Below, one piece after another: positions 1-8,083 of a DNA stretch of 64,000 bases. The notes beneath the pieces are model-generated. The model worked only from the letters and a program-made list of their open reading frames with translations, was not told where the DNA came from and did not search any database. The DNA comes from Fen-1058 sp964398185 (GTDB lineage: Bacteria; Chloroflexota; Anaerolineae; Fen-1058): contig CAYNML010000007.1 of the NCBI GenBank assembly GCA_964398185.1, forward strand, positions 55,415 through 119,414. The letters run 5' to 3'. Within the stretch, counting starts at the first letter, position 1. Every line of letters starts with the position of its first letter. The position numbers were made by a program, and so were the translations under genes.

Positions 1-2157
1 GTGTTGAAGACCGTGATCGATCAAGTGATGCTGCGCCTTGAGGCCGAGGGCGTATCCACGCTGCTGTTCGAGAACCCGGAAGAATTGGTGTTTGCGGCCG
101 TCAATGGGGCCAGCGCCGACAAACTGCGCGGCGCGCGCATGCCGGCCCACGCCGGCATCGCGGGCGAGGTGATCCGCACCGGCCAGGCTCTGCGCGTCCG
201 CTCGGCGGAAGACCGCGCGCGCATCTATCGCGCTGTCGAGGATATTTCATACTATCACGCGCAGGATGTGGTGGCCGTGCCGCTGAAGCTGGGCAGCGAA
301 CTGCTGGGCGTCATGGAGGCCGTCCACAGCCAGCCGTACACGTTTACCGACGACGATTTGCGGCTGTTGGAGTCGGCCGGCAGTTGGGCCGCCATCGCCA
401 TCGGCAATGCGCGCCAGCATCAGCGCTTGCAGCGGCGCTTGCGCGAAAGCGAAGTCATGGCGGCGTTGGGGCGCGCCCTCAATGAAACGCTGGATCTGGA
501 CCACGTCTTGCAGTTGATCATCACCTCCACGCAGCAGATCATTCCCTCCGCCGATGTCGCAGTGATTTTCATCGTCGATGAGACACACCAGGCGCTTTTT
601 GCTGTGACCGCCACTGGCCGCGCCGAACGGCCCCTGGGTGATTTGTGTGATGAGCTGGTGCAGCATCCGCTGGTCGCTCGGTTGGTGGCCGACAAGCTAC
701 TCATGCTGCCCGACGTGCAGCAGCTGGATCTGCCCTGGCCTGACCGGATGATGCCGGGCGTTCAATCCCTGCTGGCCGCGCTGGCGCACAGCGGCGAAAA
801 AATCTTCGGGGCGATTGTGGTGCAAAGCGCGCAGCCGCACGCTTTTGACGCCGACGACGAGCGCCTGCTCAACATGTTGAGTGTTGAGGCGGCCATTGCC
901 ATCCAGAACGCGCGGCTGTATCAGGCAGAACGTTTGCAGCGCGAACTCGCCGAGGCGCTGCGCGACACAGCCGCGGCCATCATCGGCTCGGTCGATCTGG
1001 ATGACGTGCTCGATCGGGTGCTGGATAATGTGGGGCGCGTGGTGCCGCACGATGCGGCCAACATCATGCTGGTGGAGTCAGGCGTGGCGCGCGTGGTCCG
1101 CTGGCGCGGCTACGATCGCGCGGCGAACGATCAATTACGGGCGCGGCGGTTTTCAGTGGCGGACACGCTGCCTCTGCGGCAGATGGCCGAGTCGCACCAG
1201 CCGCTGGCGATTGAGGAGACCAGCAGTTATGCCGGTTGGGTGACGCTGCCGGGGTCGCGCGCGGTGCAGTCGTTCATCGGCGCGCCGATCCGCTTCAAGC
1301 GCAAACTGTTGGGCTTTATCAATCTGGAAAGCGTCACGGCCGGGTTCTTCAAAGCCGAGTATGCCGATCGGCTGCAGGTGTTCGCCCATCAGGCGGCAGC
1401 AGCGCTGGAGAATGCGCGCTTGTATCAACTCGAGCAGGAAGAATATCAACGCCTGCAGCAGCTGCAGGCCGCCGCCATGCAGTCGGAAAAGATGGAAGCG
1501 CTGGGCCGGCTGGCGGCAGCGCTGGCGCGCGCCATCGAAAAGCCGCTGCACACCATGCGCGCTGATGTGCGTCAGGTGCTGGATCAGGCGCAAGATCAGG
1601 CCGCGTGCCAGCAGCATTTGCGGCAGGTCGAGCGCGAGATCGAACGACTGGATCACATTACGCACAGCGTCCTGAGCTTCACGCACCCCGCACCCGAAGA
1701 GCGGCGCGAAGCCCAGGTGCATGAGTTGATCCAGCAGGCCCTGGAGCAGGCCCGCGCGCTGGTCGATCAATATCGCATCCTGGTGACGACTGACCTGGCG
1801 ACCGTGCCGCCGGTGATGGTGGCGCCGCAGCAGGTGGCCCAGGTCTTCTTCTATTTGCTGGAGAATGCCATCGAAGCGGCGGGCGAGCGGGGCCAGGTTC
1901 ACATTGCCACGCAAGCCGACGATCAGCACGTCCTAGTGATGGTGGTTGACGACGGCCCGTCCATTTCCCCGGAAGACATGCCGCACATCTTTGAGCCGTT
2001 CTATACGACCAAGCAGCACGGCACCGGGTTGGGCCTGGCCATCAGCCACAATGTCATTCAGCAGCAGGGCGGCGCGCTGACCGTGGAGAATGTGACCAAC
2101 GGGCGCGGCGTGATGTTTGTGGTCAAGCTGCCGCTGGCGCCGCAGAACAACGCGTAA
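1..2157 (+). CDS. Multi-GAF sensor protein with histidine-kinase-like ATPase (5' end cut by window)
   Basis: Signal-transduction protein with three GAF domains (roughly residues 1-140, 150-310 and 318-480), a short coiled linker, a dimerisation region and a GHKL ATPase domain (about 590-715). The ATPase motifs are good: an N-box around LLENAIEAAG, a G1 box VVDDGP and a G2 region GTGLGLAISH. The expected H-box reads LARAIEKPL near residue 511, so the usual phospho-accepting His of AHEINNPL-type boxes is Arg. The protein may therefore bind ATP without autophosphorylating at the normal site. A GTG lies at base 1, but the first GAF domain lacks its usual lead-in, so the true start is probably upstream. 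No membrane segment is visible. The next gene is separated from it by a terminator. Confidence 0.85.
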   Translation: MLKTVIDQVMLRLEAEGVSTLLFENPEELVFAAVNGASADKLRGARMPAHAGIAGEVIRTGQALRVRSAEDRARIYRAVEDISYYHAQDVVAVPLKLGSELLGVMEAVHSQPYTFTDDDLRLLESAGSWAAIAIGNARQHQRLQRRLRESEVMAALGRALNETLDLDHVLQLIITSTQQIIPSADVAVIFIVDETHQALFAVTATGRAERPLGDLCDELVQHPLVARLVADKLLMLPDVQQLDLPWPDRMMPGVQSLLAALAHSGEKIFGAIVVQSAQPHAFDADDERLLNMLSVEAAIAIQNARLYQAERLQRELAEALRDTAAAIIGSVDLDDVLDRVLDNVGRVVPHDAANIMLVESGVARVVRWRGYDRAANDQLRARRFSVADTLPLRQMAESHQPLAIEETSSYAGWVTLPGSRAVQSFIGAPIRFKRKLLGFINLESVTAGFFKAEYADRLQVFAHQAAAALENARLYQLEQEEYQRLQQLQAAAMQSEKMEALGRLAAALARAIEKPLHTMRADVRQVLDQAQDQAACQQHLRQVEREIERLDHITHSVLSFTHPAPEERREAQVHELIQQALEQARALVDQYRILVTTDLATVPPVMVAPQQVAQVFFYLLENAIEAAGERGQVHIATQADDQHVLVMVVDDGPSISPEDMPHIFEPFYTTKQHGTGLGLAISHNVIQQQGGALTVENVTNGRGVMFVVKLPLAPQNNA

Positions 2158-2189
2158 CTGATCGCCGGTTGGACAACGGCGCCTCACCG

Positions 2190-2227
2190 GGCGGGTTCTG
2201 CTCAGACGCAGGAGCCGCCTTCTTTTT
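2190..2227 (+). terminator. Rho-independent terminator after the GAF kinase
   Basis: Arms GGCGGGTTCTGC and GCAGGAGCCGCC pair with one mismatch and one G-U pair around a 6-nt loop, followed by TTCTTTTT. It lies 30 bases after the kinase stop codon. Confidence 0.7.
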
Positions 2228-2324
2228 ACCAAGTGTTTACACTCCCGCCATCTGGCCGCAACGTCCCCCGTCGATAATGGAGACACATGGAGGAAGGAAA
2301 AACTATTCCAGACGGAGGATTACC

Positions 2325-3212
2325 ATGAAGCACAAGCTGTTGATGAGCCTGGTTGTTGTCGCGCTGTTAATGGGAACGGTTGGCACGGCGGCCGCGGCCC
2401 CGGCGGCTGATTGGGGCAGGGATGGCGTGATCGGTGATGTGAAGGTGATCTCTGGCGCGGTCTTGACGCTGACCACGCCGGAGCGCGGGGATGTGCAGGT
2501 GCAGACCACCGATCGGACGCGGTATCGCGCCAAGGATAATCCTGATTTCTCGTTGGCCGACTTGAAGGTGGGCGATCGCGTGGCGGTGCAGGGCCGCTGG
2601 CAGGACGGCAAGCTGCAAGCGAATGTGGTGGGCTTGATCCCCGCCGAGCTGCGTGACAAAGCGCTGGGGCAGGTGCAATCGATCTCGGGCAGCACGATTG
2701 CGCTCACCAGGCCCGACGGCAGCGCCCTGAATGTGGCGACCACCGACGGGACGAAATATCACACGAAGGGGCTTGAAAATCCGTCGCTGGCGGACATCAA
2801 GGTTGGTGATGTGGTCATCGCCACGGGCGTCTTGGAAGATGATACGTTGACGGCCTCGCACGTGGGCTTCCAGACGCCGCGCGCGAAGACCGGGCCGCTG
2901 GCAGCGGGCAAGATCGCAACGATCACCGGCGGCACCCTCACGCTCGAACAGCCCTTTGGTCAATCGCTGACGGTAACGACGGATGCCAACACCTTTGTGG
3001 TGCAGCGCGGCGAGGACGGCCTGACCGTGATCAGCGTCGCTGATGTGCAAGTGGGCGACGGTGTGGCGGTGCTCGGCGTGCGCAGCAGCGACGGCAAGTC
3101 GATCGCGGCGAAGGCCATCATGGTCGGAAACGGTGAAGGGGTCGGCAATATCCGGGGGAATCGCGCGCCGCGCGCGCCGCAGCCCCAATTGCCCTTTGGG
3201 CCGCGCAACTAA
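2325..3212 (+). CDS. Secreted DUF5666-type beta-repeat protein
   Basis: Predicted secreted protein of 295 aa. The N-terminus MKHKLLMSLVVVALLMGTVG is a classical signal peptide ending in an Ala-rich cleavage region. The rest is three tandem units of about 75 aa with the pattern G-x-V-x-x-I-(S/T)-G...L-T...V-T-T-D...(K)VGD-x-V-x-x-x-G, as in the DUF5666 family, whose function is not established. The ATG at 2325 was chosen over upstream in-frame codons because GGAGG sits seven bases before it and the signal peptide begins there. It is a single-gene unit: terminators lie on both sides. A similar but shorter protein is encoded at 6871-7488. Confidence 0.75.
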   Translation: MKHKLLMSLVVVALLMGTVGTAAAAPAADWGRDGVIGDVKVISGAVLTLTTPERGDVQVQTTDRTRYRAKDNPDFSLADLKVGDRVAVQGRWQDGKLQANVVGLIPAELRDKALGQVQSISGSTIALTRPDGSALNVATTDGTKYHTKGLENPSLADIKVGDVVIATGVLEDDTLTASHVGFQTPRAKTGPLAAGKIATITGGTLTLEQPFGQSLTVTTDANTFVVQRGEDGLTVISVADVQVGDGVAVLGVRSSDGKSIAAKAIMVGNGEGVGNIRGNRAPRAPQPQLPFGPRN

Positions 3213-3247
3213 AACCGGCACCGGCTGAGCAACCACTGAACGGATAT

Positions 3248-3281
3248 GACGAGATCGGCGCGGGGCCGGTCTCGTCTTTTT
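3248..3281 (+). terminator. Rho-independent terminator after the DUF5666 gene
   Basis: GACGAGATCGG pairs with CCGGTCTCGTC (one G-U pair) across a 7-nt loop and is followed directly by TTTTT. Confidence 0.85.
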
Positions 3282-3298
3282 GCGGGCAGGGGATGGCA

Positions 3299-3326
3299 TT
3301 GACCGTAGGCCAAGCGGCGTTAGAAT
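3299..3326 (+). promoter_or_regulatory. Candidate sigma-70 promoter upstream of the penicillin-binding protein
   Basis: TTGACC (3299-3304) and TAGAAT (3321-3326) are 16 bp apart. The assembly gap lies between this element and the gene, so the leader length is unknown. Confidence 0.45.
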
Positions 3327-3384
3327 GGAGGCCAAGCGTAGGAAACCATTCCCCAGCGGAAAGCGTCTTATCAGCAGCCCATTG

Positions 3385-3484
3385 NNNNNNNNNNNNNNNN
3401 NNNNNNNNNNNNNNNNNNNNNNNNNNNNNNNNNNNNNNNNNNNNNNNNNNNNNNNNNNNNNNNNNNNNNNNNNNNNNNNNNNNN
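3385..3484. other. Assembly gap of 100 Ns
   Basis: Exactly 100 Ns, the conventional placeholder for a scaffold join. CATTG-type repeat units border it: CCATTG on the left and TCATTGCTCATTGCC on the right. A collapsed heptamer array is the likely cause. Confidence 0.95.
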
Positions 3485-3500
3485 TCATTGCTCATTGCCT

Positions 3501-6005
3501 ATGCGTCGTCACTGGAAACTTGCGCTGCTCATCCTCTCGGTCATCAGCCTCGCGTGCGCGGTGGGCGTGTACGCGTGGCTGTTTGTCGATCTGCCCGCGC
3601 TGGATACGCTGTACCAGCGCACCTCCGCGCCATCCACGCGCCTTCTCGATCGGCACGGGCGGGTGTTGTATGAGATCAGCGATCCGCATCAGGGCCGCCA
3701 CGCGCCGATCGGGTTGGCCGACATCCCGCCGGCCTGTCGCGCAGCGACTATCGCCACGGAAGATGCCAACTACTACTCACATCCCGGCGTCGACATCACC
3801 GGCATCATCCGCGCGTTGTGGATCAACGTGCAGGGCGGCGAAGTGCTCTCGGGCGGCAGCACCATCACGCAGCAGCTGGCGCGCAACCTGCTGCTCTCCC
3901 CCGCCGAACGAACGCAGCGCACGTTGACGCGCAAGCTGCGCGAGAGCATTCTGGCGTGGCGCATCACACAGCAGTTCAGCAAAGACGACATCCTGGCGCT
4001 GTATCTCAACGAAGCGTATTACGGCAATCTCGCCATTGGAATTGAGGCGGCGGCGCAAGTGTACTTTGGCAAGTCGGCCGGCGAACTCGATCTGGCCGAG
4101 TGTGCGCTGCTGGCGGGCCTGCCGCAATCGACGGCGCTGTACGATCCGTTGACGAATCTGTCTGCGGCGAAAGAACGCCAGGCCGTGGTGCTTGAGCTGA
4201 TGACGAAGCAAGGCTACCTCACACCCGATCGCGCGGAGCTGGCGAAAGCGGAAGACCTGCAATTTGCGGCCACGCCGTTCCCGATCGAAGCGCCGCACTT
4301 TGTGGCCTATGTGCGGCAGTGGCTCGAAGATCGCTACGGTCTGGAAGCGATCTATACGCAAGGCTTGATCGTTACCACCACACTCGATCTCGATTGGCAG
4401 AATGCCGCGCAAGCGATCGCACAACGGCAGATCGCTGAATTGCAGAAGGACAAACCCGATCAACCCGGCAAGAACGTCAACAATGCGGCCGTGGTCGCGC
4501 TCGATCCGCGATCGGGTGAGGTGCGGGTGATGCTGGGCAGCCCTGATTACTTTGATAAGCAGATCGACGGGGCCGTGAATGCCGCCATCGCGCAGCGGCA
4601 GCCGGGATCGAGCATCAAGCCGATCACGTATGCCGCCGCGTTCGATCCGCAAGCGCCCGATCCGTTGACGCCCGCCTCGCTGATCCTCGACGTGCGATCG
4701 TCCTTCCCGACGAAGGAGGGCGATCCCTACGTGCCCAAGAATTACGATCTGCAATTTCACGGGCCGGTGTCGGCGCGCGAGGCACTGGCGTCGTCGTACA
4801 ACATTCCGGCGGTGAAGGTGCTGCAGCACGTCGGGCTGGAGCGCATGATCGCGTTGGCGCGGGCGCTGGGCATTTCGACGTTCGGCCAGCCCGATCGGTA
4901 TGGCTTGTCACTCACGCTGGGCGGCGGCGAGGTGCGCTTGCTCGACATGGCGCTGGCGTACAGCGCGTTTGCCAACGGCGGCCTCAAAGTCGATCCGGTG
5001 GCGGTGCTGCAAGTCAGCGACGCGCAGGGCAACACCTTGTACCGCCAGACACCGCAGCGCGGCGAGCGGGTGCTCGATGCACGGGTGGCTTATCTGATCA
5101 CGAGCATTCTCAGCGATAACAAGGCGCGCGCGCCCGCCTTCACCGAATACAGCGTGCTGCGCTTGAATCGACCCGCCGCGGCCAAGACCGGCACGACGAC
5201 GGATTGGCGCGACAACTGGACGATCGGTTATACGCCCGAGCTGGTCACGGGCGTGTGGGTGGGCAACGCTGACAACCAGCCGATGGAGCGGGTCAGCGGT
5301 ATCACGGGCGCCGGGCCGATCTGGCGCGACTTTATGCTGGAAGCGCTGAAGGGCAAGCCGATTCAAGATTTTACGCGGCCCGCCGGGTTGATCGATCTCG
5401 ACGTGTGTGCCACATCAGGTCTGCTGCCCACGCCGTATTGCCCGTACACCAAACGCGAGGTGTTCATCGCGGGCACGCAGCCCACGCAGCCCGATAATCT
5501 CTATCGCCCCGTCGATATCGATGTCGTTACGGGTCAACCGGCCACGGCGGATACGCCACGCGATCGGATCGAATCGCGTGTGTTCCTGGTGCTGCCGGCC
5601 GAAGCGCGTGAGTGGGCCAGAGACAATGGCATACCGCAATTATCAATTTTCAATGATCAATTAACAATGAACAATGACCAGACAGCGGATTCCATCGTCC
5701 AACATCCAACCTCCAATTTCCAAGTGCGAGTTACGCGACCTGATAACGGCACGATCTATCGCCTCACGTCACAGACGCCCATCGAGACGCAGCGCATTCC
5801 GGTGCAGGCTATTGTGGCCGACGGTGTGAAGTTGCGCACGCTAACTTTGTTGGTTGACGGTCAAGCGATCGGCGAATTCACCACTTCGCCCGCGCGCACG
5901 TTCTGGCAGTTGCAGCTGGGGGCGCATACGATCACGGCGCGGCTGATCGATGAACAGGGGCAGATGGTTGAGAGTGAGCCGGTGCGGATTGTAGTGACGC
6001 AGTAG
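3501..6005 (+). CDS. Class A penicillin-binding protein (transglycosylase/transpeptidase)
   Basis: Bifunctional peptidoglycan synthase anchored by an N-terminal membrane helix (about residues 5-27). The GT51 glycosyltransferase domain has the ATEDANYY motif with catalytic Glu87, then GGSTITQQLARNLLL. The transpeptidase domain has SSIK with nucleophile Ser370 and Lys373, SYN at 432-434 and KTG at 562-564. The last 100 residues form a beta domain like the C-terminal domain of PBP1C-type proteins. At 834 aa the length is normal. The ATG at 3501 was chosen; a TTG two codons upstream is also in frame. Residues 713-726 are encoded by a heptamer array placed between the catalytic part and the C-terminal domain. 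The 5' region is interrupted by the assembly gap, but the CDS appears complete. Confidence 0.93.
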   Translation: MRRHWKLALLILSVISLACAVGVYAWLFVDLPALDTLYQRTSAPSTRLLDRHGRVLYEISDPHQGRHAPIGLADIPPACRAATIATEDANYYSHPGVDITGIIRALWINVQGGEVLSGGSTITQQLARNLLLSPAERTQRTLTRKLRESILAWRITQQFSKDDILALYLNEAYYGNLAIGIEAAAQVYFGKSAGELDLAECALLAGLPQSTALYDPLTNLSAAKERQAVVLELMTKQGYLTPDRAELAKAEDLQFAATPFPIEAPHFVAYVRQWLEDRYGLEAIYTQGLIVTTTLDLDWQNAAQAIAQRQIAELQKDKPDQPGKNVNNAAVVALDPRSGEVRVMLGSPDYFDKQIDGAVNAAIAQRQPGSSIKPITYAAAFDPQAPDPLTPASLILDVRSSFPTKEGDPYVPKNYDLQFHGPVSAREALASSYNIPAVKVLQHVGLERMIALARALGISTFGQPDRYGLSLTLGGGEVRLLDMALAYSAFANGGLKVDPVAVLQVSDAQGNTLYRQTPQRGERVLDARVAYLITSILSDNKARAPAFTEYSVLRLNRPAAAKTGTTTDWRDNWTIGYTPELVTGVWVGNADNQPMERVSGITGAGPIWRDFMLEALKGKPIQDFTRPAGLIDLDVCATSGLLPTPYCPYTKREVFIAGTQPTQPDNLYRPVDIDVVTGQPATADTPRDRIESRVFLVLPAEAREWARDNGIPQLSIFNDQLTMNNDQTADSIVQHPTSNFQVRVTRPDNGTIYRLTSQTPIETQRIPVQAIVADGVKLRTLTLLVDGQAIGEFTTSPARTFWQLQLGAHTITARLIDEQGQMVESEPVRIVVTQ
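5637..5678 (+). repeat. Six CAATNNN heptamers inside the PBP gene
   Basis: Six consecutive seven-base units (CAATTAT, CAATTTT, CAATGAT, CAATTAA, CAATGAA, CAATGAC) span 42 bases, exactly 14 codons, and are translated as a polar Gln/Asn-rich stretch in the linker before the C-terminal domain. Confidence 0.85.
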
Positions 6006-6035
6006 GGATTCATCAACCATTTATCTCGCGGGAGT

Positions 6036-6041
6036 ATAATG
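6036..6041 (+). promoter_or_regulatory. -10 element TATAAT
   Basis: TATAAT lies 47 bases before the ATG of the 6089 gene. No good -35 was identified. Confidence 0.5.
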
Positions 6042-6088
6042 GCAGTTGCATCGCAGAAACTTGAAGGAGTAGTCACGCGGTAAGTTAC

Positions 6089-6682
6089 ATGAAGAACATC
6101 ATCATCTTGATCTTACTGGGCATCATCGCCTATTTGCTGTACACCAGCGGTATTCTGAACCGTGCGGTGCAGTCGGTGCCGCAGTTGTTAGCCAGCACGC
6201 CCAATCCCAACGAGACGCCGCAGATCAGCGTCACGGTCTATTCGCCGTATGGCACGGGCAACAAGACGCCTGGCGCGCCTACTGCCACGCCCGCGCCGCC
6301 GCCAGCCATCACGCTTGTGGGGCAGCCAACTACCATCCCCGACGTGCCGATCTTCGTGCCGCCGACGCCCGTCGTCATCGTGCCGGAAGTTCCGCCGACG
6401 CTGGCGCTGCCGAACACGCCCACGCCCGCTGCGACTTTTCAGATCACACTGGATTCACCGCGTGACGGTGAGACCACCAACACCTCGCCGCTGCTGGTCA
6501 CCGGCGTGACCGTGCCCAATGCCATCGTCAGCGTAAACGATGTGGTAGGTATCGCCAACGGGGAAGGCCGCTTTGACTTGATGGTGCCCTTGCAAGCCGG
6601 CCCCAACGTGCTGGAAGTCATCGCGAGCCAGCCAAACGGACTGCAAGCCTTTGTGATCGTGACGGTGATGTATCAGCCGTAG
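6089..6682 (+). CDS. Membrane-anchored Pro/Thr-rich protein with Ig-like domain
   Basis: Predicted extracytoplasmic protein of 197 aa with no recognised enzymatic function. An N-terminal hydrophobic helix (MKNIIILILLGIIAYLLY) is an uncleaved anchor or signal. Residues 30-115 are a Pro/Thr-rich low-complexity linker. Residues 120-197 form a compact beta domain containing NAIVSVND and GPNVLEVIA, like the bacterial Ig-like or glucodextranase-B-type domains often fused to surface proteins. It follows the penicillin-binding protein by 83 bases but has its own -10 element, so co-transcription is uncertain. A strong terminator follows. Confidence 0.65.
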   Translation: MKNIIILILLGIIAYLLYTSGILNRAVQSVPQLLASTPNPNETPQISVTVYSPYGTGNKTPGAPTATPAPPPAITLVGQPTTIPDVPIFVPPTPVVIVPEVPPTLALPNTPTPAATFQITLDSPRDGETTNTSPLLVTGVTVPNAIVSVNDVVGIANGEGRFDLMVPLQAGPNVLEVIASQPNGLQAFVIVTVMYQP

Positions 6683-6728
6683 CGCAATTTGCCAAATTGC
6701 GCCACAACTTTGGTCGTTCTAATCTGTG

Positions 6729-6763
6729 AAACCGATCGGTGACCCAAGCCGATCGGTTTTTTT
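6729..6763 (+). terminator. Rho-independent terminator with CCGATCGG arms
   Basis: AAACCGATCGG pairs perfectly with CCGATCGGTTT across a 9-nt loop, and the T run continues for four more bases. Confidence 0.9.
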
Positions 6764-6769
6764 GATCAA

Positions 6770-6784
6770 AGAAACCCGGTTTCT
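6770..6784. repeat. Dispersed 15-mer AGAAACCCGGTTTCT
   Basis: Near-palindromic 15-mer found again at 18659-18673 and as its reverse complement at 18614-18628. Confidence 0.6.
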
Positions 6785-6870
6785 ATCCGGGTAGACCAGG
6801 GTCACATCGACTTGGCAGGCGCTCTGCGGTATGATCACATCACAAATCTACTTCTTACGGAGGGGAAGCC

Positions 6871-7488
6871 ATGAAGCTGATCAAAATGTTGGTTGTGGTA
6901 GCGCTGGTGTTCGTGTTAGGTGGTGTGTTGGGCGTCCGTCTCGGTGGTTCGGGCTTGCAAGCCGATGTGCCGCAGCAGGCGGCCATCGCGCAGCCGCAGA
7001 CTGCGCCGCAAGCTGCGCCGCAAGCTGCGCCGCAGGAAGCAGCCGCCGAGCCGGTGGGCATGGTGGGTGTGCTGCAAGCGATCGGCTCGCAAAGCCTAAG
7101 CGTGCAGACGACGGCCGGCATGCACTTGCTGACGGTGAACGCGGCCGCGCTGGGCAGCGGCTCGTCGGCGCTGGATCAATTGCGGCCGGGCGATAAGGTG
7201 GCGGTGTGGGTGCAGAACCTGCAAGGGCACAATGTTGTAACGAAGATCACGGTCATTCCGCAAAGCCCCACGCGCATTCACTACGTCGGCCTGATCGGCA
7301 CCCTGAACGGCGACAAGATCGATGTGGTGGGGCAGCAGGGTGAGATCACCACCTTCCGCGTCGATCAGACAGTGCAGAGCTTGCCCGATGCGAATCGCCA
7401 GCCGCAGGTGGGCGATCAGGTCACGGTGGTGGCCAAGCCCGATCCGCTGGGCGACGGCTGGCTGGCCGTGGCGATCGTCAAGCAGTAG
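6871..7488 (+). CDS. Secreted protein with DUF5666-like beta units
   Basis: 205-aa exported protein. MKLIKMLVVVALVFVLGGVL is a signal peptide or anchor and is followed by an Ala/Pro/Gln-rich linker containing three AAPQ repeats (about residues 45-60). The rest resembles the DUF5666 repeat protein at 2325: VGVLQAIGSQSLSVQT, then RPGDKVAVWVQ, then a second unit ending in VGDQVTVVAKPDP. An ATG at 6871 follows the GGAGGGG at 6859-6865. Its biochemical role is unknown. Upstream and downstream hairpins isolate it as a single transcription unit. Confidence 0.65.
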   Translation: MKLIKMLVVVALVFVLGGVLGVRLGGSGLQADVPQQAAIAQPQTAPQAAPQAAPQEAAAEPVGMVGVLQAIGSQSLSVQTTAGMHLLTVNAAALGSGSSALDQLRPGDKVAVWVQNLQGHNVVTKITVIPQSPTRIHYVGLIGTLNGDKIDVVGQQGEITTFRVDQTVQSLPDANRQPQVGDQVTVVAKPDPLGDGWLAVAIVKQ

Positions 7489-7503
7489 GCCGGAGAAAGC
7501 AAA

Positions 7504-7534
7504 ACGGCCCGATCGGTTGGTCCGATCGGGCCGT
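7504..7534 (-). terminator. Perfect hairpin terminator, oriented for the response regulator
   Basis: A 13-bp perfect stem (ACGGCCCGATCGG / CCGATCGGGCCGT) with a 5-nt loop. Only minus-strand transcripts meet a run of Ts (GCCGTTTTGC), so it suits the gene at 7554-7946. It could also stop convergent plus-strand transcripts. Confidence 0.8.
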
Positions 7535-7553
7535 GCTGAGTGATCGGGCGGTA

Positions 7554-7946
7554 TCAGGCCGTGGCTTTGGCCGACAGCACGCGCTCGACGCTTTGCAGCA
7601 GTTCCTGCGGGCCGAACGGCTTGGTCACGTAATCGTCGACCTTGGCGATGTGCAAGCCCAGAATCTTGTCGATGCTCTGCGCCTTGGCCGTGACGACGAT
7701 GACGGGGATGTTCTTCAATTCCGGATCGGCCTTCATCTGTTGATACACTTCCCACCCGTCCATATCCGGCATCATCAGGTCCAACAGCACCAGATCGGGC
7801 TTCACGCGGCGGATGGCTTCCAGCCCTTCCAGGCCGCCGGTCGCGCCGGTGAGATCGAAGCCTTTGCGGCCCAGAATCAGACGAATCAAATCGATGATTT
7901 CAGGCTCATCTTCGACGCAAACGACTCTCTTTTTAATTTCGGACAT
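7554..7946 (-). CDS. Single-domain response regulator (CheY-like receiver)
   Basis: 130-aa receiver domain without an output domain. The acidic pair lies in VVCVEDEPE, the phospho-acceptor Asp in LVLLDLMMPDMDG, the conserved Thr in VVTAK and the conserved Lys in TKPFG. Such proteins relay phosphate to another protein or act by protein contact. No kinase gene is adjacent; the nearest partial kinase is at 1-2157. The ATG at 7946 follows an AGGAGA ribosome-binding site on the minus strand. A minus-strand TATAAT lies about 100 bases upstream. Confidence 0.93.
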   Translation of the reverse strand: MSEIKKRVVCVEDEPEIIDLIRLILGRKGFDLTGATGGLEGLEAIRRVKPDLVLLDLMMPDMDGWEVYQQMKADPELKNIPVIVVTAKAQSIDKILGLHIAKVDDYVTKPFGPQELLQSVERVLSAKATA

Positions 7947-8043
7947 GAGTGGGTTCTCCTGTGACGTCCTGTTGGCGTGAGTTTACCTCAAGATAGCCCG
8001 ATTCGTCAATTGGACTCTGGTCTGATGGGGTAGGTCAGTTCTG

Positions 8044-8049
8044 ATTATA
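8044..8049 (-). promoter_or_regulatory. Extended -10 (TGCTATAAT) for the response regulator
   Basis: On the minus strand the sequence reads CGTGCTATAATCAG. The TGn extension before TATAAT recurs before several genes in this window. Confidence 0.5.
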
Positions 8050-8083
8050 GCACGAATTTTGTCCGTGCCCCACCGGCGCCCCC

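Noticed and set aside
1153..1929. Long antisense frames inside G+C-rich genes (for example 1153-1929, 18461-19264, 36455-37360)
   Set aside because: Compositional shadows: Arg/His/Gln-rich translations opposite strong coding genes with clear motifs.
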